In this document: positions 61,246-64,000 of the stretch, piece by piece | Layout: each line of letters begins with the position of its first letter | Numbering within the stretch: the first letter of the stretch is position 1 | Source: M50B103 sp041667565 | GTDB lineage: Bacteria; Fidelibacterota; Fidelibacteria; Fidelibacterales; Fidelibacteraceae | NCBI GenBank assembly: GCA_964572745.1 | Contig: CAZNFT010000002.1 | Location: 1 to 64,000, forward strand | Length of the DNA stretch: 64,000 nt | Reading direction: 5' to 3' | Made by a program: the position numbers and the translations under genes | The notes under the pieces: generated by a model | Told to the model about the DNA's origin: nothing | Seen by the model: only the letters and a program-made list of their open reading frames with translations | Database searches by the model: none

Positions 61246-62571
61246 TTAATAGTCCATTGTACGACCGCCGCCCATACGCAAGACCTTACCTTCGATGTTT
61301 TTTAGATCTTTAGTGGCATTGCGACTATCGATAACAAGATTTGCATGATCGACAACGAACTGATAATCAATGTTTTTATGTGCCGTGGTTATCACAACAG
61401 CATCCAAGGATCTTAGTAGCTCGGCTGTGAGTGGAACCGACTCAACCATGGTTTCAAAATGTTCGAATTTTGGACAGTAAGGATCGTGATAACAGACTGT
61501 AGCGCCACGACTTTCAAGAAGATTATACACATCAAAAGCCGGAGATTCTCTCAGATCGTCAATATCATTTTTATAAGCCATGCCAATGAGCATAACACTG
61601 GAACCATTTAAAGGTTTTTTCTGCATATTCATGCCATCCATAAGCGTATGAACAACATATTCGGGCATAGATGTATTCACTTCAGCAGCAAGATCAATGA
61701 ATTTTGTCTTGTAGTTGAGCGTTTTCATTTTCCAGCTTAAATAATGAGGATCAATGGGAATACAATGACCACCTAAACCGGGACCGGGATAAAATTTCAT
61801 AAAACCAAAAGGTTTGGTTGCAGCAGCATCAATCACTTCCCAGGCATCTACGCCAAGTCTGTCACACATAATTGCCAATTCATTCACCCAACCGATATTG
61901 ATCATACGGAACGTGTTTTCGAGTAATTTTGCCATTTCGGCAGCTTCAGCAGAGCTAACCGGGACCATTTCATCAAAGATCTGGTCGTATATTGCGATTG
62001 AATGCTTAGTACAGGCTGCTGTAATACCACCCAGAACTTTTGGCGTATTCTTGGTAAGATAAACAGGATTACCCGGATCAACACGTTCAGGTGAAAATGC
62101 CAGATAAAAGTCTTTACCACATTTTAAACCGGATCTTTCAAGTCGGGGTAACATAAATTCGCGAGTGGTTCCGGGATAGGTTGTAGATTCAAGAATTATA
62201 ACCAGGTCTTTGTGCATATATTTTTCAATTTCATCCAAAGCGGATGTAATAAAAGACATATCAGGGTCTTTAAGCTTATTCAGAGGAGTGGGGACGCAGA
62301 TAGACACAACATCCATTTTTTTGATGACGGAAAAATCAGTTGTTGCGGAGATCAAGCCCTTATCAACAGCAGCTTTTAGTTCTTCATCTTTTACATCACC
62401 AATATAATTGATGCCTTTATTGATCTTTTTGACTTTTTCTTTATCGACTTCAATACCAGTGACTTTAATACCTACTTTAGCAACTTCAACTGCAAGAGGT
62501 AAACCAACATAACCTAAACCGATAACGCAAAATTCCGTGTCTTTTGTCTTGAGCTTTTCTAAGAATTTCAT
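61246..62571 (-). CDS. UDP-N-acetyl-hexosamine dehydrogenase (WbpA/WecC type)
   Basis: 441-residue nucleotide-sugar 6-dehydrogenase. GLGYVGLPLA (18-27) binds NAD, TTYPGTT and FSPERVDPGN are family markers, and Cys270 in GPGLGGHCIPIDPHYL is the catalytic cysteine. The GGHCIPIDP form and length fit UDP-GlcNAc/UDP-ManNAc dehydrogenases (WbpA/WecC) rather than UDP-glucose dehydrogenase. It likely oxidises UDP-HexNAc for surface polysaccharide. GGAGA site; 10 nt after rfbC. Confidence 0.88.
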   Translation of the reverse strand: MKFLEKLKTKDTEFCVIGLGYVGLPLAVEVAKVGIKVTGIEVDKEKVKKINKGINYIGDVKDEELKAAVDKGLISATTDFSVIKKMDVVSICVPTPLNKLKDPDMSFITSALDEIEKYMHKDLVIILESTTYPGTTREFMLPRLERSGLKCGKDFYLAFSPERVDPGNPVYLTKNTPKVLGGITAACTKHSIAIYDQIFDEMVPVSSAEAAEMAKLLENTFRMINIGWVNELAIMCDRLGVDAWEVIDAAATKPFGFMKFYPGPGLGGHCIPIDPHYLSWKMKTLNYKTKFIDLAAEVNTSMPEYVVHTLMDGMNMQKKPLNGSSVMLIGMAYKNDIDDLRESPAFDVYNLLESRGATVCYHDPYCPKFEHFETMVESVPLTAELLRSLDAVVITTAHKNIDYQFVVDHANLVIDSRNATKDLKNIEGKVLRMGGGRTMDY

Positions 62572-62581
62572 TTGTTCTCCA

Positions 62582-63103
62582 TTATTTTTTTAAATATGGT
62601 AAATTTGAATCCTGTACAGATAATATAGGATCTTTAATAATTTCACTTAATTTTAATTTTGGCTCATCCCAACGAATGCCGGATTGATATTCGGGAGCGT
62701 AAGGAGCCGATACCTTATAAGAAATAGTTGCTTGGTCGGAAAGGACATAATAAGCATGAGCAAAACCCACAGGAATAAAGACTTGTTCATTTTCTTTTAA
62801 TTCAACTTGAACCTGTTTTAAGTAAGTCGGGGAGTCAGGTCTTATATCAAGGGCAATATCCAGTATTTTACCGGTGATCACTGTGATAAGCTTTGCCTGT
62901 TCATAGGGAGGAGATTGAAAATGCAAACCTCTAAAAACACCTTGTTTAGAATGAACCACATTATCCTGAACAAAACTGCAGTTAATTCCTAAAGACTTAT
63001 AACGCTTTTCCTGATAAGTTTCCCGAAAATCACCGCGAGCATCAGAAAAGATTTTTGGTGTTATGAGTAGGATGTCTTTGATATTTGTTTGTGTAATTTT
63101 CAT
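62582..63103 (-). CDS. rfbC: dTDP-4-dehydrorhamnose 3,5-epimerase
   Basis: 173-residue cupin-fold epimerase. SKQGVFRGLHFQSPPYEQAKLI contains the catalytic histidine, DIRPDSPTY the aspartate, and PVGFAHAYYVLSD and SYKVSAPYAPEYQSGIRWDEP are typical. It would form dTDP-4-keto-L-rhamnose, but rfbA, rfbB and rfbD are not in the window. A related 3- or 5-epimerase activity is possible. Confidence 0.93.
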   Translation of the reverse strand: MKITQTNIKDILLITPKIFSDARGDFRETYQEKRYKSLGINCSFVQDNVVHSKQGVFRGLHFQSPPYEQAKLITVITGKILDIALDIRPDSPTYLKQVQVELKENEQVFIPVGFAHAYYVLSDQATISYKVSAPYAPEYQSGIRWDEPKLKLSEIIKDPILSVQDSNLPYLKK

Positions 63104-63463
63104 GTATTTTGTTAATTTATTTTCTCAAATTTAAATCATGTTATAAGGTATGAGATCTATCAACCTAGGCTCTTTAGGAGCTTTCACCTTCGCTTAAGCT
63201 AGGGTGCACAGGTCAGTGGGCACGGTGTCACACGATCCGTCTTACGAGCGACTGAACAATCATGAAGCAAGCACAGCCAGATTAATGATTGTCAAGATGA
63301 CACTAAGTTTTTTCATATCAATGAACAATTATTCCAGATTTTTTCCTCTACTTCCCCTCAGCCCACGCCAAGGCTATGGCCAAGCAGAAGGCTTCGTCGC
63401 TCAGGAAGGCTATGGCTGACTAGAAGGCTAGGGCGAGTCTTCGACTTTTGCCCTTTTACTTCT
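63104..63463. other. Intergenic stretch with GC-rich repeats and a short signal-like ORF
   Basis: Contains CAAGGCTATGGCCAAGCAGAAGG-like repetition (63360-63440). On the minus strand 63316-63260 encodes an 18-residue signal-peptide-like stretch (MKKLSVILTIINLAVLAS) ending in TGA, without a good ribosome site; it may be the remnant of a lost exported gene. Nothing else is supported. Confidence 0.45.
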
Positions 63464-64000
63464 TTAGTAAGAGCATTTCGTTCTACCCGTACACACATAG
63501 GTAAAACCTTTTTCTTTCATGACATGAGGATCGTAAATATTACGCGTATCAATAAAAATAGGTGATTTTAGGAGCGACTTAACGCGTTTTAAATCTAAAG
63601 AGCGGAATTCATTCCATTCTGTCATTAGTATTAAAGCATCCGCACCGGTAATTGCATCGTAAGCATCTTTTTTATAATCCAGGTCAGGAAAATCTCGTTT
63701 AAAATCGTCTGCTGCAACAGGGTCGTAAACCTGGACTTTTGCACCTTCTTGTTCAAGGATTGGGATCACGATCTTAGTGGGAGAAAAGCGAGTATCATCT
63801 GTCTCAGGTTTAAAAGCCAAGCCAAGGATAGCAATGGTTTTACCTTTAAGGTCCGGCATTACTGAACGCAATTTATCAACAACAGCTTGTTTTTGATGTT
63901 CATTTGCTTCGATAGTGGCTTCGACAAGGCGTGTTATAACATTGTGTTCTTTAAATATTTCAACAAGAGCTAATGTATCTTTTGGGAAACATGATCCGCC
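63464..64000 (-). CDS. ugd: UDP-glucose 6-dehydrogenase, 3' part (gene runs off the window)
   Basis: The minus-strand frame is open from the window edge. The visible 178 residues start with GGSCFPKDTLAL, the catalytic cysteine motif of UDP-glucose dehydrogenases, followed by the linker helix and the UDP-binding domain (GLAFKPETDDTRFSP, MTEWNEFR, IDTRNIYDP). The GGSCFPKD form separates it from the WbpA-like enzyme at 61246. The N-terminal NAD domain lies outside. A shorter frame from an internal Met (63871) is not the real start. Confidence 0.93.
   Translation of the reverse strand, partial: GGSCFPKDTLALVEIFKEHNVITRLVEATIEANEHQKQAVVDKLRSVMPDLKGKTIAILGLAFKPETDDTRFSPTKIVIPILEQEGAKVQVYDPVAADDFKRDFPDLDYKKDAYDAITGADALILMTEWNEFRSLDLKRVKSLLKSPIFIDTRNIYDPHVMKEKGFTYVCTGRTKCSY

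Overview
The window is an AT-rich bacterial chromosome segment from a Gram-negative (diderm) organism, and looks like metagenome assembly because three 100-N gaps sit inside tandem repeats. Diderm traits are a TonB-dependent receptor, PorV-like outer-membrane proteins, a heptose kinase, many lipoprotein signals and meso-DAP-type MurE. The type IX-like C-terminal sorting domain together with a PorV homologue points to the FCB side of the tree (Bacteroidota/Chlorobiota/Marinimicrobia/Cloacimonadota-like). I cannot place it more exactly from sequence alone.

Layout. 1-614 is gene-free and full of degenerate hairpin repeats. 615-7270 is the threonine pathway (thrA fused aspartokinase/homoserine dehydrogenase, asd, thrB, thrC), interrupted by a convergent rhodanese lipoprotein. 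7467-10114 holds nagA and, on the other strand, a dipeptide epimerase, both plausible wall-recycling enzymes. 10288-18020 is a four-gene secretion/uptake operon: TonB-dependent receptor, large secreted protein, PorV/PorQ-like protein and an FG-GAP protein with a type IX sorting domain. 18627-34668 (minus strand) is a compact division/cell-wall (dcw) cluster, mraZ-rsmH-ftsL-ftsI-murE-murF-mraY-murD-ftsW-murG-murC-ftsQ-ftsA-ftsZ, lacking murB and ddl, with a clear four-box MraZ operator in front. 35111-38956 holds an SLC12-like transporter, a GNAT/DUF4359 remnant and a ferredoxin-reductase-like flavoprotein. 39245-39921 is a minus-strand tRNA group (His, Pro, Arg). 40002-46527 holds a heptose kinase, a PatB-like lyase, a U32 protein, folE and a beta-propeller lipoprotein. 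47005-52550 is pyrimidine biosynthesis (fused pyrBI, pyrE, pyrF and a pyrD-pyrK fusion) with a YccF membrane protein between. 52570-59814 is a tandemly duplicated module of S9 peptidase plus D-cysteine desulfhydrase in which the first desulfhydrase copy has decayed. 60106-64000 (minus) holds hemW and nucleotide-sugar genes (UDP-HexNAc dehydrogenase, rfbC, partial UDP-glucose dehydrogenase).

The most unusual content is in the repeats. A 78-bp tandem array lies directly downstream of tRNA-Pro; every unit carries the tRNA's own 3' portion (anticodon-stem edge, T-arm, acceptor strand) with about 22 nt inserted into the T-loop. Other arrays are a 25-bp array with a palindromic core after the desulfhydrase gene, a 69-bp array before ftsZ, and several dispersed element families that recur in intergenic regions. 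Many low-complexity repeats begin within a few bases of stop codons. The genes are mostly conventional; the tRNA-derived array, the duplicated peptidase module and the secretion operon are the parts most worth following up.
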